Shown: positions 1 to 9,899, numbered from the stretch's first letter. The stretch: 64,000 nucleotides of DNA from Vibrio qingdaonensis (GCF_026191675.1 NZ_JAKRRY010000023.1:32821-96820), one strand, 5' to 3'. Numbers and translations are program-made. Notes: generated by a model from the sequence alone, not told the origin.

Positions 1-670
1 GGTGCATCGACTAAAATCGCTTGAACGTCTTGATTCTTACTATCAAGTACGCGCAATGGGTTAGTATGCATACGACGCTTGCTGTCTTCATCCAGCACGT
101 CGATATGCTGCTCTAAGTGGGCTATCAACGCGGTACGATAGTTGGCACGCGCTTCCAGTGAACCGATAGAGTTAAGTTCTAAACGAACATGTTCATGGAT
201 ACCTAGCTCACGCCATAAACGCGCTGTCATCATGATCAATTCAGCATCGACATCAGGGCCATCAAGACCAAACACTTCAACACCACATTGGTGGAATTGA
301 CGGTAACGACCTTTCTGAGGGCGTTCATGACGGAACATAGGGCCCATGTACCATAAACGCTGCTCTTGGTTATAGAGCAAGCCATTTTCAATCCCTGCAC
401 GTACACAGCCAGCTGTCCCTTCTGGACGCAGTGTCAGGCTATCGCCATTACGGTCCTCAAAGGTGTACATTTCTTTTTCTACCACGTCGGTGACTTCACC
501 AATCGCACGGCGGAATAAGTTTGTCATCTCAACAATTGGCATGCGGACTTCATTATAGCCGTATGCACTGACAACTTGTTTAACCGTATTCTCTACTTTT
601 TGCCAAAGAGGAGATTGTGTAGGAAGGCAGTCATTCATGCCTCGTATTGCTTGTATAGTTTTTGCCACAG
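1..670 (-). CDS. hisS: Histidyl-tRNA synthetase, N-terminal part (runs off the left edge)
   Basis: Charges tRNA-His with histidine in the cytoplasm (class II aminoacyl-tRNA synthetase). About 223 N-terminal residues are visible. The chain opens VAKTIQAIRGMNDCLP and continues through the class II motif 2 region (FRHERPQKGRYRQFHQCGVE), both typical of HisRS. The start is a GTG at 668-670, which matches the family N-terminus; the next in-frame ATG lies inside the conserved RGMND segment and would truncate it. It is 22 bp downstream of ispG on the same strand, so it is probably co-transcribed with rodZ-ispG. The C-terminal half is outside the window. Confidence 0.95.
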
Positions 671-692
671 TTAAATACCGTTATCGTTGAGA

Positions 693-1817
693 TTATTTGT
701 CGTCTATCTGACTAATATTGATTCGATTGTTTTCATCTAAAATTGAGGCTTTCGCGCGAATTTTAGCTTCTAACTTACTAATAAGATCATCGTTGTCTAA
801 GCGCTCTTTTTGACGTTTACCATCTTCGTAAAAAGCACTTTTTTTATTACTGCCTGCTAACCCTAAGTGAGATACTTCCGCTTCGCCTGGACCATTCACT
901 ACGCACCCAATGATCGAAACATCCATTGGTGTAATGATATCTTCTAGGCGCTGCTCCAGTGCATTCACGGTGCCAATAACGTCGAATTCTTGGCGAGAGC
1001 AACTTGGGCAGGCAATGAAGTTAATACCGCGAGAGCGAATTCGCAGGGATTTAAGAATATCAAAGCCAACTTTAATTTCTTCTACCGGATCGGCCGCTAA
1101 CGAAATTCGCAGCGTGTCACCGATACCTTCAGCTAACAGCATGCCTAGACCAACAGAAGATTTCACCGCACCTGCTCGTGCGCCACCCGCTTCGGTAATG
1201 CCTAAGTGCAAAGGCTGATCAATTTTCTTTGCTAGCAATCGGTAAGAATCAACCGCAAGAAAAACATCGGATGCTTTTACGCTGATCTTGAATTGATCAA
1301 AGTTCAGGCGATCTAAAATATCCACGTGACGCATAGCAGACTCCACCAACGCTTCAGGTGTTGGTTCGCCATACTTCATTTGAATGTCTTTTTCTAACGA
1401 TCCGCCATTCACACCAATTCGAATAGGAATATTATTATCTCGAGCACAGTCGACCACGGAGCGAATACGTGCTTCGTTACCAATGTTACCGGGGTTAATA
1501 CGCAAGCAATCTACACCATATTCAGCCACCTTTAAGGCAATCCGATAATCAAAATGAATATCGGCAACTAATGGAATCGAAACTTGCTTCTTAATTTCTC
1601 GAAAGGCTTCTGCAGCGTCCATCGTTGGAACAGAAACGCGGACAATATCTGCCCCGACATTTTCCAACGCTCGGATCTGAGCAACCGTCGCTTGCACGTC
1701 GGTTGTACGCGTGTTTGTCATGGATTGAACGGCGATTGGTGCGCCGTCACCGATAGGTACATCACCCACATAAATACGCGTAGATGGGCGACGTTTAATT
1801 GGAGATTCGTGATGCAT
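693..1817 (-). CDS. ispG: 4-hydroxy-3-methylbut-2-en-1-yl diphosphate synthase (flavodoxin)
   Basis: Penultimate enzyme of the MEP isoprenoid pathway; it reductively converts MEcPP to HMBPP with a [4Fe-4S] cluster. The 374-residue length matches the E. coli enzyme (372). The cluster ligands are visible as C270-P-S-C273 and C305 in the segment IIGCVVNGPGE, with the following conserved Glu at 312. The N-terminal TIM-barrel part carries VQSMTNT and LRINPGNIG. It lies 8 bp downstream of rodZ and just upstream of hisS, the usual rodZ-ispG-hisS order. It depends on iron-sulfur supply, for which the isc operon lies at 6.5-12.1 kb. Confidence 0.97.
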   Translation of the reverse strand: MHHESPIKRRPSTRIYVGDVPIGDGAPIAVQSMTNTRTTDVQATVAQIRALENVGADIVRVSVPTMDAAEAFREIKKQVSIPLVADIHFDYRIALKVAEYGVDCLRINPGNIGNEARIRSVVDCARDNNIPIRIGVNGGSLEKDIQMKYGEPTPEALVESAMRHVDILDRLNFDQFKISVKASDVFLAVDSYRLLAKKIDQPLHLGITEAGGARAGAVKSSVGLGMLLAEGIGDTLRISLAADPVEEIKVGFDILKSLRIRSRGINFIACPSCSRQEFDVIGTVNALEQRLEDIITPMDVSIIGCVVNGPGEAEVSHLGLAGSNKKSAFYEDGKRQKERLDNDDLISKLEAKIRAKASILDENNRINISQIDDK

Positions 1818-1825
1818 ATTGAGTT

Positions 1826-2791
1826 CTAAGGTAAGGTGAATCGAGCTACTTTGCCTGAAGTATACCCAGAAAGGTCAACAGGTTCACTCGCAAATGTCAT
1901 AGAAACCTTCTCTGGAGCACCTAAGATGATTTTAAATGGTGCTTTACCATTCACATCAACCAGCTCTCCCGGCTTCTTGATTCCTGTCGTCACGGTTTTT
2001 CCATTGGCATCTTTAACTTGGATCCAACAATCACCTTTAAACGACATAGTTAAATTGGTTAATCCGTTTTCAGCTGTTTTTTTTTCTTTCACTTGTGCCG
2101 TGGTCGACTCTTTTACGTCGGCGTCCGTTGCGACCGAATCATCGGCTGTAACAACGGCATCCACGACAGTTTCTGATTGCTCTTGTGCCGCTTCCGTCTC
2201 CGAACTTTCTAGTACAGCGGAAACATCCAACGTTTTGACTTGCTCGGTAGCCTCAGCGGGCAAGGTATCAAACGTCGTATCTTGTGCAGAATGAGCATCA
2301 AGCTCTGTCTCTGCTACTTCCACAGCGGGTTCACTGGTATCCGCGATTTCAGATAAGGTGTCTTTTTGTTGGTTTTGTAGCCACCAAACCGATGAAATTC
2401 CGATAATGACAGCAAAAATGCCCCACGTGAGTTTCATGATTCGGCTATCGTGTTTTTCTTTGTTGGTTTTCTGCGAGAAGCTTTGCATCTCTTGTTCACT
2501 GTGCTGAGCTTCACCATGATGATCAATCGCACCCAGTACTTCTTTTTCTGCTACACCTACCGCTTTGGCATATGAACGAAGGTAACCTCGGGTAAACGTT
2601 GCGACCAGCTCACCATCAAACTCATTGGATTCTATTTTTTGAATGATGGCCACTCGCAAACGAAGTCGATCAGCAATCTGCTTTTGAGTCAGCCCTAATG
2701 CTTCTCGCTTTTGCTTTAAAATGGTTCCAGCTAAGACAACGTCTTTTTCTTCTAGGACACGCTCTGTGCTTTGATTGCTATCTGTACTCAT
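1826..2791 (-). CDS. rodZ: Cytoskeletal protein RodZ
   Basis: Bitopic inner-membrane protein that couples MreB filaments to the cell-wall elongation machinery. At 321 residues it shows the family layout: a Cro-like helix-turn-helix near residues 22-85 (LGLTQKQIADRLRL), one transmembrane segment near 121-143 (WGIFAVIIGISSVWWL), an acidic Ala/Glu/Thr-rich periplasmic linker, and a C-terminal beta domain (DUF4115) near 245-321. First gene of the rodZ-ispG-hisS group; 496 bp separate it from rlmN, so its promoter should lie in that gap. The linker is variable in the family, so its low complexity is not unusual. Confidence 0.93.
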   Translation of the reverse strand: MSTDSNQSTERVLEEKDVVLAGTILKQKREALGLTQKQIADRLRLRVAIIQKIESNEFDGELVATFTRGYLRSYAKAVGVAEKEVLGAIDHHGEAQHSEQEMQSFSQKTNKEKHDSRIMKLTWGIFAVIIGISSVWWLQNQQKDTLSEIADTSEPAVEVAETELDAHSAQDTTFDTLPAEATEQVKTLDVSAVLESSETEAAQEQSETVVDAVVTADDSVATDADVKESTTAQVKEKKTAENGLTNLTMSFKGDCWIQVKDANGKTVTTGIKKPGELVDVNGKAPFKIILGAPEKVSMTFASEPVDLSGYTSGKVARFTLP

Positions 2792-3248
2792 TAATTCTGT
2801 ACTTCTTATGGTTGTGACCGAGATTCACACACGCTTATTTCATTTTATTTATCGGTGTTTATTTGTCATCAGTCTAGTAAATCGTATGCACTAACTGTAT
2901 ATACAGACTAGTCCCTAATGGTGGTCATCGTCGACACGACATCCGTTGCTAAATCGTCGACATTAACGTGCGTTCGCACACTAAGAATTTTTCTCAATAT
3001 CTGAGATTTACCATCTCTAATGCCCCATGATAGTCGATTCTATTCATGAGTTAAAATAACCAATCGTAAATCAATGCGAATACTGGCTATTTTGATTAAA
3101 AAATAACAATACTTACCTTGATCAGGCGACGCTTTGAACTATTTGATTAATAAAAACAATATTTGTTCCCTAATAGCAAAAATATTTGTATAGCTTTGTG
3201 GCAGCGATCGGATAATTTCGTCAGATTATTCTCTAAACACTAAGTACA
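2792..3248. other. Gene-free gap between rlmN and rodZ
   Basis: About 460 bp of AT-rich DNA with no credible open frame on either strand. It probably holds the promoter region for rodZ-ispG-hisS. I see no pilF/pilW-like coding remnant and no strong inverted repeat apart from the rlmN terminator at its left end. Confidence 0.6.
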
Positions 3249-3275
3249 AAAAAGCCAAGTCGAAACTTGGCTTTA
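3249..3275 (-). terminator. Rho-independent terminator of rlmN
   Basis: Stem AAGCCAAG / CTTGGCTT with a 6-nt loop. On the minus strand it is followed by a run of T residues. It lies just after the rlmN stop codon. Confidence 0.85.
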
Positions 3276-3287
3276 GAATATAGAGCG

Positions 3288-4412
3288 TTACAGCGTTTTA
3301 ACAGGTATCGCTTCTGCGCCTTTTTGAGTCATTTGTTTAGTCCGTTTGGTACGGTCAATCACATCACCCACGAGCTGACCACAAGCGGCGTCAATATCAT
3401 CACCACGTGTTTTTCGAACCGTAACCGTGTAATCATATTGCATCAAGGTTTTCATGAAGCGATCGATTCGTGAATTACTTGGTTTCTTGTAAGGCGAACC
3501 CGGGTATGGGTTAAATGGAATCAAGTTAATCTTAGCTGGCGTGTCTTTAAGTAACTCCGCTAACTCACGCGCATGATCCATATCATCGTTGACGTGATCA
3601 AGTAACACATACTCAACGGTAACTCGGCCGCGGTTTGCATTTGATGAAGCGATATAACGTTGAACTGACGCTAAGAAGTCTTGGATATCCCAACGGTCAT
3701 TGATTGGCATGATTTCGCTACGTAGCTTATCATTTGGAGCATGCAGTGAAATGGCCAATGCAACATCAATGTTACCCGTCATTTGATCAAGTCCAGAAAC
3801 CACGCCCGAAGTCGAGACGGTAATACGTCGCTTTGATAACCCAAAACCCAAATCGTCAAGCATTAGCTCTAGTGCGGGTAGCAAGTTTTTCATGTTAAGA
3901 AGTGGCTCACCCATTCCCATCATCACGACGTTAGTGATAGGACGACGACCGGTTTCTTTTTGTAAGCCAATTTCTCTTGCAGCACGCCAAACTTGTCCAA
4001 TAATCTCAGACACTTTTAGGTTACGGTTGAAACCTTGTTGGGCAGTAGAACAGAACTTACACTCAAGTGCGCACCCTACTTGGGATGACACACACAATGT
4101 GGCACGATCTTCGTCCGGAATATAAACCGTTTCAACATCTTGATCACCCACTCGCATCGCCCACTTAATAGTGCCATCCGATGAATGTTGAGCTTCAGAA
4201 ACGGTCGGAGCTTTGATTTCTGCCACTCTCAACAACTTCTCACGAAGTTTTTTGTTGATGTTGTTCATTTTCTCAAAGTCATCACAACCGAAATGGTAGA
4301 TCCACTTCATTACCTGATCAGCACGAAAGGCTTTTTCGCCGAGCTCTTCTTGAAAAAACTTACGCAAGCCCTTGCGATCAAAATCGAGTAGATTGACTTT
4401 TTGTACGGTCAT
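3288..4412 (-). CDS. rlmN: Dual-specificity 23S rRNA/tRNA (adenine-C2) methyltransferase
   Basis: Radical SAM enzyme that methylates A2503 of 23S rRNA and A37 of some tRNAs. The 374-residue protein carries the radical-SAM cysteine cluster CALECKFC, the SAM-binding segment MMGMGEPLLN, and the C-terminal methyl-carrying Cys region RGDDIDAACGQL. The opening segment LLDFDRKGLRKFF is typical of RlmN. It sits between ndk and rodZ as in other vibrios and ends at a strong terminator. Confidence 0.96.
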   Translation of the reverse strand: MTVQKVNLLDFDRKGLRKFFQEELGEKAFRADQVMKWIYHFGCDDFEKMNNINKKLREKLLRVAEIKAPTVSEAQHSSDGTIKWAMRVGDQDVETVYIPDEDRATLCVSSQVGCALECKFCSTAQQGFNRNLKVSEIIGQVWRAAREIGLQKETGRRPITNVVMMGMGEPLLNMKNLLPALELMLDDLGFGLSKRRITVSTSGVVSGLDQMTGNIDVALAISLHAPNDKLRSEIMPINDRWDIQDFLASVQRYIASSNANRGRVTVEYVLLDHVNDDMDHARELAELLKDTPAKINLIPFNPYPGSPYKKPSNSRIDRFMKTLMQYDYTVTVRKTRGDDIDAACGQLVGDVIDRTKRTKQMTQKGAEAIPVKTL

Positions 4413-4552
4413 GTTGCCTCTTAAATGACGAAGATTCTGTTAAGGGCGCGAATTGTACAGCCTTTAGGCTCCTGCAACAAGCGCAACAAAACCCTAAAAT
4501 AATAAGGCTTTCATTTATAAGTGAACATTTTTTATACAAGCCACTACACAGA

Positions 4553-4580
4553 CAATAAAAAAGGAGGCGACTGCCTCCTT
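4553..4580 (-). terminator. Rho-independent terminator of ndk
   Basis: Stem AAGGAGGC / GCCTCCTT with loop GACT (4561-4580), followed on the minus strand by six T residues. It is placed right after the ndk stop codon. Confidence 0.85.
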
Positions 4581-4596
4581 CCTATTATGCCCTTAA

Positions 4597-5022
4597 TTAA
4601 CGAGGGCAGATTTCTGACTCTGGAAAGAAAAATTCAATTTCTCGAGCCGCTGACTCTGGGCTATCTGAACCATGAACCGAATTATAACGCATGCTTAGAG
4701 CGTAATCGGCACGTATCGTACCGCAAGCTGCTTCTTCTGGGTTGGTCTTACCCATCAACTCACGGTAACGACTGATCGCATCTTCCCCTTCCAACACTTG
4801 AACCATAATCGGTCCTGATGTCATGAATTCACGTAGCGCCGGGAAAAAAGGTTTACCGTCATGCTCGGCATAAAAACCTTTCGCTTGCTCATCCGTTAAG
4901 CGAACCATTTTTGCCGCTACGATACGCAAACCTGCTTTCTCTATTCTGTGGTAGATTTCACCGATAAGGTTACGCTCAACAGCATCGGGTTTAACGATTG
5001 AAAATGTTCTTTCTAGGGTCAT
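4597..5022 (-). CDS. ndk: Nucleoside diphosphate kinase
   Basis: Transfers the gamma phosphate between nucleoside di- and triphosphates through a phospho-histidine, balancing NTP and dNTP pools in the cytoplasm. 141 residues, the normal bacterial length. The nucleotide-binding and active-site segment NSVHGSDS, with the catalytic His near residue 118, and the N-terminal TFSIVKPDAV are both intact. It has its own terminator. A purine-rich ribosome-binding sequence precedes the ATG at 5022. Confidence 0.97.
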   Translation of the reverse strand: MTLERTFSIVKPDAVERNLIGEIYHRIEKAGLRIVAAKMVRLTDEQAKGFYAEHDGKPFFPALREFMTSGPIMVQVLEGEDAISRYRELMGKTNPEEAACGTIRADYALSMRYNSVHGSDSPESAAREIEFFFPESEICPR

Positions 5023-5084
5023 CGTTCTTCCTTTCAGTTTTTGTTATCTATTGCTTTTTATTCGCAATTTGTTGGCCTATGCCA

Positions 5085-6380
5085 CTATTTTTTAGCTTGC
5101 TCTACTAGTAATCGAGCTAAGGTACGTGTTCCCATACCTGTCGCACCTGCAGCCCACTTGTCTGAAGCAGACTTACGGTATGTGCCTGCACAATCAAAAT
5201 GCAACCAGCCTTTTTTATAGTCTTCAACAAAGTAAGACAAGAAAGCGGCTGCCGTGCTAGCACCAGGAGAATAATCCCCACTACTTATATTAGAAAGATC
5301 GGCAAAGTTTGATGGCAACATATTGCGATGAAAATCGGCAAGTGGCAGTGGCCAAAGCCCTTCTTTCTCTTGATTAGCATTCGTCAGAGCTTGATGAGTC
5401 AATTCATCATCAAACGACATAATCGCGTGGTAGTCATTACCAAGCGCATTCTTCGCAGCACCGGTTAATGTTGCACAGTCGATGATCATTTCTGGGTTTT
5501 GCTCGCTCGCAAAAATCAGACCATCGGCAAGGACCAAACGCCCTTCAGCATCGGTATTCATGATCTCTACCGTTTTGCCGTTCTTATAGGTAATGACGTC
5601 GCCAAGCTTTAATGCTCTGCCTGACACCATGTTTTCAGCGCAACAAAGAATAAGCTTCACTCGCTTGTTTAGGCCACGAAGAATCGCTAAGCCTAACCCG
5701 CCAGTAATGGTCGCTGCCCCACCCATGTCGGCCTTCATTGCCGTCATGAAGTTTGATGCTTTCAAACTATAACCACCGGAGTCAAATGTAATCCCTTTAC
5801 CGACTAAACAAGCAAACACTGGCGCTTCAGGATCCCCAGTCGGGTTAAAATCCAGTTGCAACATGGCAGAAGTACGAGCAGAGCCTCGGCCAACAGCAAA
5901 AATGCCCGTCCAGCCTTCAGTCAACAAATCTTTATCTTTAACAATGCGATAAGTAACATGCTCTGGCGCTGTGGACTTGATGAATTCCGCCGCCATTGTG
6001 GCAAGCTGGCGAGGTGCCACTTCTTCCGCACTTTTATTAATAATATCGCGCGTCCAGTCAGCGGCTTTAATACGAGCATTCAACTCATGAGTATCGGCTT
6101 CGCTTAGCGTGGGAAGCGCCACTGATGTGGTTTTCTTCGGGTTGCGATAGCCTTGGTAAAACGCCCACGTCGCTTCTAAATCCCAGTTATCACCCTGTAG
6201 ACTCGCGCATGTGATGCCTTGTGAGTCTAATTTTCGAGCCGCTCTTTGAATAACATCTAAATCTAGATTTTCGGCGAGATGAATTGTCGTGCCTGATTCT
6301 GAATAAGAGAGTGTCGCCCCCTCTCCCCATTGTGATGGTGCAACTTCTTGGCTCAGAAATACCGACAGTGCATTAGACAT
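5085..6380 (-). CDS. pepB: Aminopeptidase B (peptidase B, M17 family)
   Basis: Cytosolic leucyl-aminopeptidase family enzyme that removes N-terminal residues with two metal ions. 431 residues. The M17 signature NTDAEGRLVLADGL and the metal-binding segment GKGITFDSGGYSLK are both present, as is the conserved MKADMGGAA. The short N-terminal domain is typical of PepB rather than PepA. Its place next to the isc operon (iscX upstream of it in transcription order) is the same as in E. coli and vibrios; a terminator at 6504-6532 separates the two transcripts. Confidence 0.95.
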   Translation of the reverse strand: MSNALSVFLSQEVAPSQWGEGATLSYSESGTTIHLAENLDLDVIQRAARKLDSQGITCASLQGDNWDLEATWAFYQGYRNPKKTTSVALPTLSEADTHELNARIKAADWTRDIINKSAEEVAPRQLATMAAEFIKSTAPEHVTYRIVKDKDLLTEGWTGIFAVGRGSARTSAMLQLDFNPTGDPEAPVFACLVGKGITFDSGGYSLKASNFMTAMKADMGGAATITGGLGLAILRGLNKRVKLILCCAENMVSGRALKLGDVITYKNGKTVEIMNTDAEGRLVLADGLIFASEQNPEMIIDCATLTGAAKNALGNDYHAIMSFDDELTHQALTNANQEKEGLWPLPLADFHRNMLPSNFADLSNISSGDYSPGASTAAAFLSYFVEDYKKGWLHFDCAGTYRKSASDKWAAGATGMGTRTLARLLVEQAKK

Positions 6381-6503
6381 GGTTTCTCCTTGTCTGGTCC
6401 ATTATATGTTTCGTCGTATTTGTAATTATCAAGATGTTAGCATTATGTAGAGTCAATACCAATGACATGCCTATCTGAATTAATAACAATGTAACAACTG
6501 AAT

Positions 6504-6532
6504 ACAAAAAAACGGGCCATAGGCCCGTTTTC
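6504..6532 (-). terminator. Terminator at the end of the isc operon
   Basis: Stem AACGGGCC / GGCCCGTT with loop ATA (6511-6529). Seven T residues follow it on the minus strand, just after the iscX stop. Confidence 0.85.
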
Positions 6533-6556
6533 ATTACAATACGTTAGATAATCGAC

Positions 6557-6757
6557 TTACTCGAACTCATCCATCCAGCATAAGATGACCGCTTCCAAAA
6601 TTTTTTCATTAGAGCGATTTGGTTCATCATCAAACTCTTCTAAATCAAGGATCCACTGATGCAAATCGGTGAAACGCACCGTTTTAGGATCCGTGTCTGG
6701 AAACTTGTCACACAACTCAATGGCGATATCACGTGAATCCGTCCATGTTAAACTCAT
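6557..6757 (-). CDS. iscX: Fe-S assembly protein IscX
   Basis: Small acidic partner of IscS that modulates iron-sulfur cluster assembly, possibly as an iron-dependent regulator. 66 residues, the family length, with the conserved LTWTDSRDIAIEL opening and the acidic C-terminus (LCWMDEFE). Last gene of the isc operon, 21 bp after fdx and followed by the operon terminator. Confidence 0.95.
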   Translation of the reverse strand: MSLTWTDSRDIAIELCDKFPDTDPKTVRFTDLHQWILDLEEFDDEPNRSNEKILEAVILCWMDEFE

Positions 6758-6778
6758 AAGCTCTCCTTAGCAGACGCT

Positions 6779-7117
6779 TTAATGATCTTCTGATGCGTGA
6801 TTAAGGGTATATTTAGGGATCTCTACAACCAAATCTTCATTCATCACTTTTGCTTGGCAGCCTAAACGTGATTCAGGCTCAAGACCCCATGCTTTATCAA
6901 GCATGTCATCTTCTAACTCATCACTTTCGTCTAGAGAATCAAAACCTTCACGTACGACGATGTGACAAGTGGTACACGCACATGATTTTTCACAAGCGTG
7001 CTCAATTCCGATACCATTTTTGAGTGCAACGTCTAATACCGTTTCACCTGGGTTCGCTTCTAAAACCGCACCGTCTGGACAGAGGTCCTCGTGAGGTAAT
7101 ACAACAATTTTTGGCAT
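6779..7117 (-). CDS. fdx: [2Fe-2S] ferredoxin of the ISC system
   Basis: Electron donor for Fe-S cluster assembly by IscU/IscS. 112 residues from the chosen ATG at 7117. The cluster cysteines lie in the pattern ACEKSCACTTCH and later GCQAK, the adrenodoxin-like ISC ferredoxin arrangement. A longer frame starts at 7150, but it would overlap the end of hscA, and the family begins MPKIVVLPH, which supports the shorter form. Sits between hscA and iscX. Confidence 0.95.
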   Translation of the reverse strand: MPKIVVLPHEDLCPDGAVLEANPGETVLDVALKNGIGIEHACEKSCACTTCHIVVREGFDSLDESDELEDDMLDKAWGLEPESRLGCQAKVMNEDLVVEIPKYTLNHASEDH

Positions 7118-7136
7118 GACTACTTGGTCCTTACTT

Positions 7137-8987
7137 TTAAATATTGTCAACTGACTGGCCAGCTAATGCTTCTCTGATGGACTTATCCATGCGACGAGAG
7201 GCAAAATCTTGGCTTGCTTTATCAGTGTCTTTAATACCTTGTTCAATGGCGTCAGCGTTGTCACCATTGCGTAACTGAATCAACGCTTCGATCGCGCTGA
7301 CTAGCGATTGTTTACCGGCATCATCCAATAACTCATCACCGTCGGCTTGCATTGCTGCGACTAACCCTTCTATCACGCGATCCGCTTCAACACGTTGCTC
7401 TGCTAACGCTCGCGCTAACATGTCTTCTTTCGCAAACGTCATCGAGTCTTTCAGCATGTTTGTGACTTCATCATCACTTAAGCCGTAAGATGGTTTCACC
7501 TGAATTTCAGATTGCACTCCGGTGCTTTTTTCCATCGCGGTTACTGAGAGTAAACCGTCGGCGTCAACTTGGTAAGTCACACGAATATGCGCCGCACCCG
7601 CCGTCATTGGAGGAATGCCCTTTAAAGAAAAACGAGCCAAGGAACGGCAATCGTCTATCAACTCGCGTTCGCCTTGAACGATGTGTACCGACATCGCCGT
7701 TTGACCATCTTTAAACGTGGTAAACTCTTGTGCACGAGCGACTGGAATTGTGGTGTTACGAGGTACGATCTTCTCAACCAGCCCACCCATGGTTTCAATG
7801 CCAAGAGACAATGGAATCACGTCGAGAAGCAGCATTTCTGAATCCGGTTTGTTACCCGCTAGAATATCCGCTTGAATCGCAGCACCAATTGCCACGACTT
7901 CATCTGGATTGATCGATGTTAATGGTGTTTTGCCAAAGAATTCACCTACCATTTCACGAACCAGTGGCGTGCGGGTAGATCCACCGACCATCACGGTTTC
8001 AAGAACGTGTTCAGCATCGACTTCTGCATCACGTAACGCGCGACGGCATGACATAAGCGTTTTCTTTAATAAAGGACGAACGATGTCATTAAATGTTGAA
8101 CGCGTGAGTTCACCTTGCCAGCCAAGTACAGAAACTGAGGTACTTTCTGCGTCACTTAAATCTATCTTTGCTTGAGTCGCTGCGTCAAGAAGCTCACGTT
8201 GCTGTGCCGTCGTCAGCTCAGTGAGTCCAATTAGTGCTTGGAAGTGATCGGCAATAAGATGATCAAAGTCATCGCCACCAAGCGCAGAATCACCGCCCGT
8301 TGCTAATACTTCAAATACGCCTTTTGATAAGCGTAAAATAGAGATATCAAATGTGCCACCACCTAAGTCGTAAACCGCAATCACACCTTCTTGACCACTA
8401 TCTAAGCCATACGCAATGGCTGCTGCGGTAGGTTCATTGAGTAAACGAAGTACATGCAATCCTGCTAGATTAGCGGCATCTTTTGTCCCGACACGCTGCG
8501 CATCATCAAAATACGCAGGCACAGTAATAACCACACCAGCTAACTCCCCCCCTAGCGAGGCCTGAGCACGTTCAGCGAGTGTTTTCAGAATATCAGCAGA
8601 CACTTGGATTGGGTTTTTGTCCCCAGCAGCCGTTTGCAGTACCGGCAATCCATTTGCACTTTCAGACAGTCGATAAGGCAATGAAGGATAGCGAGCTTTA
8701 ACATCAGCTAAAGAACGGCCAAGTAATCGCTTCACCGACACGATGGTATTCTCAGGATCTTGGGATGCATTATTTCTTGCATCCCAACCAATGGTCACCT
8801 GTTCTTGTGAATAGTGGACGGCAGAGGGTAAGATTTTTTTACCTCTAGAATCCGCGAGCGTTGCCGCTTCGCCACTTCTTACGCTAGCAACCAGTGAGTT
8901 AGTTGTCCCTAAATCAATTCCTGCTGCCAGTTTGTGTTCGTGTGGTGCAGAACTTTGTCCCGGCTCTGCGATTTGAAGTAATGCCAT
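7137..8987 (-). CDS. hscA: Fe-S protein assembly chaperone HscA (Hsp70 class)
   Basis: Specialised Hsp70 ATPase that, with its J-partner HscB, releases the nascent Fe-S cluster from IscU to acceptors. 616 residues. ATPase motifs GIDLGTTNSLVA, VYDLGGGTFDIS and the NEPTAAA segment are intact; the substrate-binding domain begins near residue 390 and ends in the alpha-helical lid. Twenty-three bp downstream of hscB in the isc operon. Confidence 0.97.
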   Translation of the reverse strand: MALLQIAEPGQSSAPHEHKLAAGIDLGTTNSLVASVRSGEAATLADSRGKKILPSAVHYSQEQVTIGWDARNNASQDPENTIVSVKRLLGRSLADVKARYPSLPYRLSESANGLPVLQTAAGDKNPIQVSADILKTLAERAQASLGGELAGVVITVPAYFDDAQRVGTKDAANLAGLHVLRLLNEPTAAAIAYGLDSGQEGVIAVYDLGGGTFDISILRLSKGVFEVLATGGDSALGGDDFDHLIADHFQALIGLTELTTAQQRELLDAATQAKIDLSDAESTSVSVLGWQGELTRSTFNDIVRPLLKKTLMSCRRALRDAEVDAEHVLETVMVGGSTRTPLVREMVGEFFGKTPLTSINPDEVVAIGAAIQADILAGNKPDSEMLLLDVIPLSLGIETMGGLVEKIVPRNTTIPVARAQEFTTFKDGQTAMSVHIVQGERELIDDCRSLARFSLKGIPPMTAGAAHIRVTYQVDADGLLSVTAMEKSTGVQSEIQVKPSYGLSDDEVTNMLKDSMTFAKEDMLARALAEQRVEADRVIEGLVAAMQADGDELLDDAGKQSLVSAIEALIQLRNGDNADAIEQGIKDTDKASQDFASRRMDKSIREALAGQSVDNI

Positions 8988-9010
8988 TCAAATATCCTTG
9001 GAGGCTGTCA

Positions 9011-9526
9011 TTAGCCAAGCAATTTTTCTTCTAACTGTTCGATTTCGTTTTTAAGCTTGGCGATAAATTTGAGTTTTCGAACGCTGTCAGCAGCGCTATC
9101 CCAACGAGCCTGTTCCAACTCATGAGTTAACTCGGTTAGATGCTCGCTAAACATTTTGCTTACCTGACGTTCAAAGTCAAAAAGTTCTTCTTCTGCATTC
9201 GCTGAGCTTGCTACGTCTTCGAGAGTTTCTCGAAGTTCCATTTGTTCCATAAGAAACATAGGATCTTGAAGGGTTTTATGCTCGCTGCGAATATCGATAC
9301 CATTTTCGGCAAGTAAGTATTCTGCTCGTGAAATAGGACGTCGCAATACTTCGTATGCATCGTTAATCTGTGCTGCTTTTTGCACCGCTAATAATCGATC
9401 GCGCTCAGAAGCGGAGGCAAAATTATCAGGATGAAAACGCTTTTGAAGCTCAAGAAACTGAGAAGAAAGAAGGCTACCGTCCAGAGGAAACTGAACAGGT
9501 AGCCCAAAAAGTTCAAAATGATTCAT
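9011..9526 (-). CDS. hscB: J-domain co-chaperone HscB
   Basis: Delivers IscU to HscA and stimulates its ATPase. 171 residues: an N-terminal J domain with the HPD tripeptide (RFHPDNFAS, near residues 32-34) and a C-terminal three-helix bundle for IscU binding. Between iscA and hscA, in the same direction. Confidence 0.96.
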   Translation of the reverse strand: MNHFELFGLPVQFPLDGSLLSSQFLELQKRFHPDNFASASERDRLLAVQKAAQINDAYEVLRRPISRAEYLLAENGIDIRSEHKTLQDPMFLMEQMELRETLEDVASSANAEEELFDFERQVSKMFSEHLTELTHELEQARWDSAADSVRKLKFIAKLKNEIEQLEEKLLG

Positions 9527-9575
9527 ATCGTATGACTCGTATTATTGGAGCTCAGATAACTGAGCTCCTTATCGG

Positions 9576-9899
9576 TTAAACATTAAAGCTTTCACCACAA
9601 CCACACTCGCCTTTCGCGTTAGGGTTGTTGAATTCAAAACCTTCGTTTAAACCTTCTTTTACGTAATCCAATTCTGTTCCATCTAGATAGACAAGGCTTT
9701 TAGCATCAATGATGACTTTTACACCAGCGTGTTCAAATACCTCATCACCATCGTCTAGATCATCAACGAACTCAAGTACGTACGCCATTCCTGAACACCC
9801 AGTGGTTTTCACACCTAAGCGTAAACCAAGGCCTTTACCACGGTTATCTAGAAATGTTTTTACGCGACTTGCTGCTGCGTCTGTCATGGAGATGGCCAT
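9576..9899 (-). CDS. iscA: A-type Fe-S carrier IscA
   Basis: Binds and passes on iron or Fe-S clusters to target proteins. 107 residues with the three conserved A-type cysteines, one in TTGCSGMAY and two in the C-terminal GECGCGESF. Third assembly gene of the isc operon, between iscU and hscB. Confidence 0.96.
   Translation of the reverse strand: MAISMTDAAASRVKTFLDNRGKGLGLRLGVKTTGCSGMAYVLEFVDDLDDGDEVFEHAGVKVIIDAKSLVYLDGTELDYVKEGLNEGFEFNNPNAKGECGCGESFNV

Noticed and set aside
2792..3287. Apparent absence of a pilF/pilW gene between rlmN and rodZ
   Set aside because: Some gammaproteobacteria have it here, but I recall that V. cholerae keeps pilF at another locus, so absence is not abnormal for vibrios.
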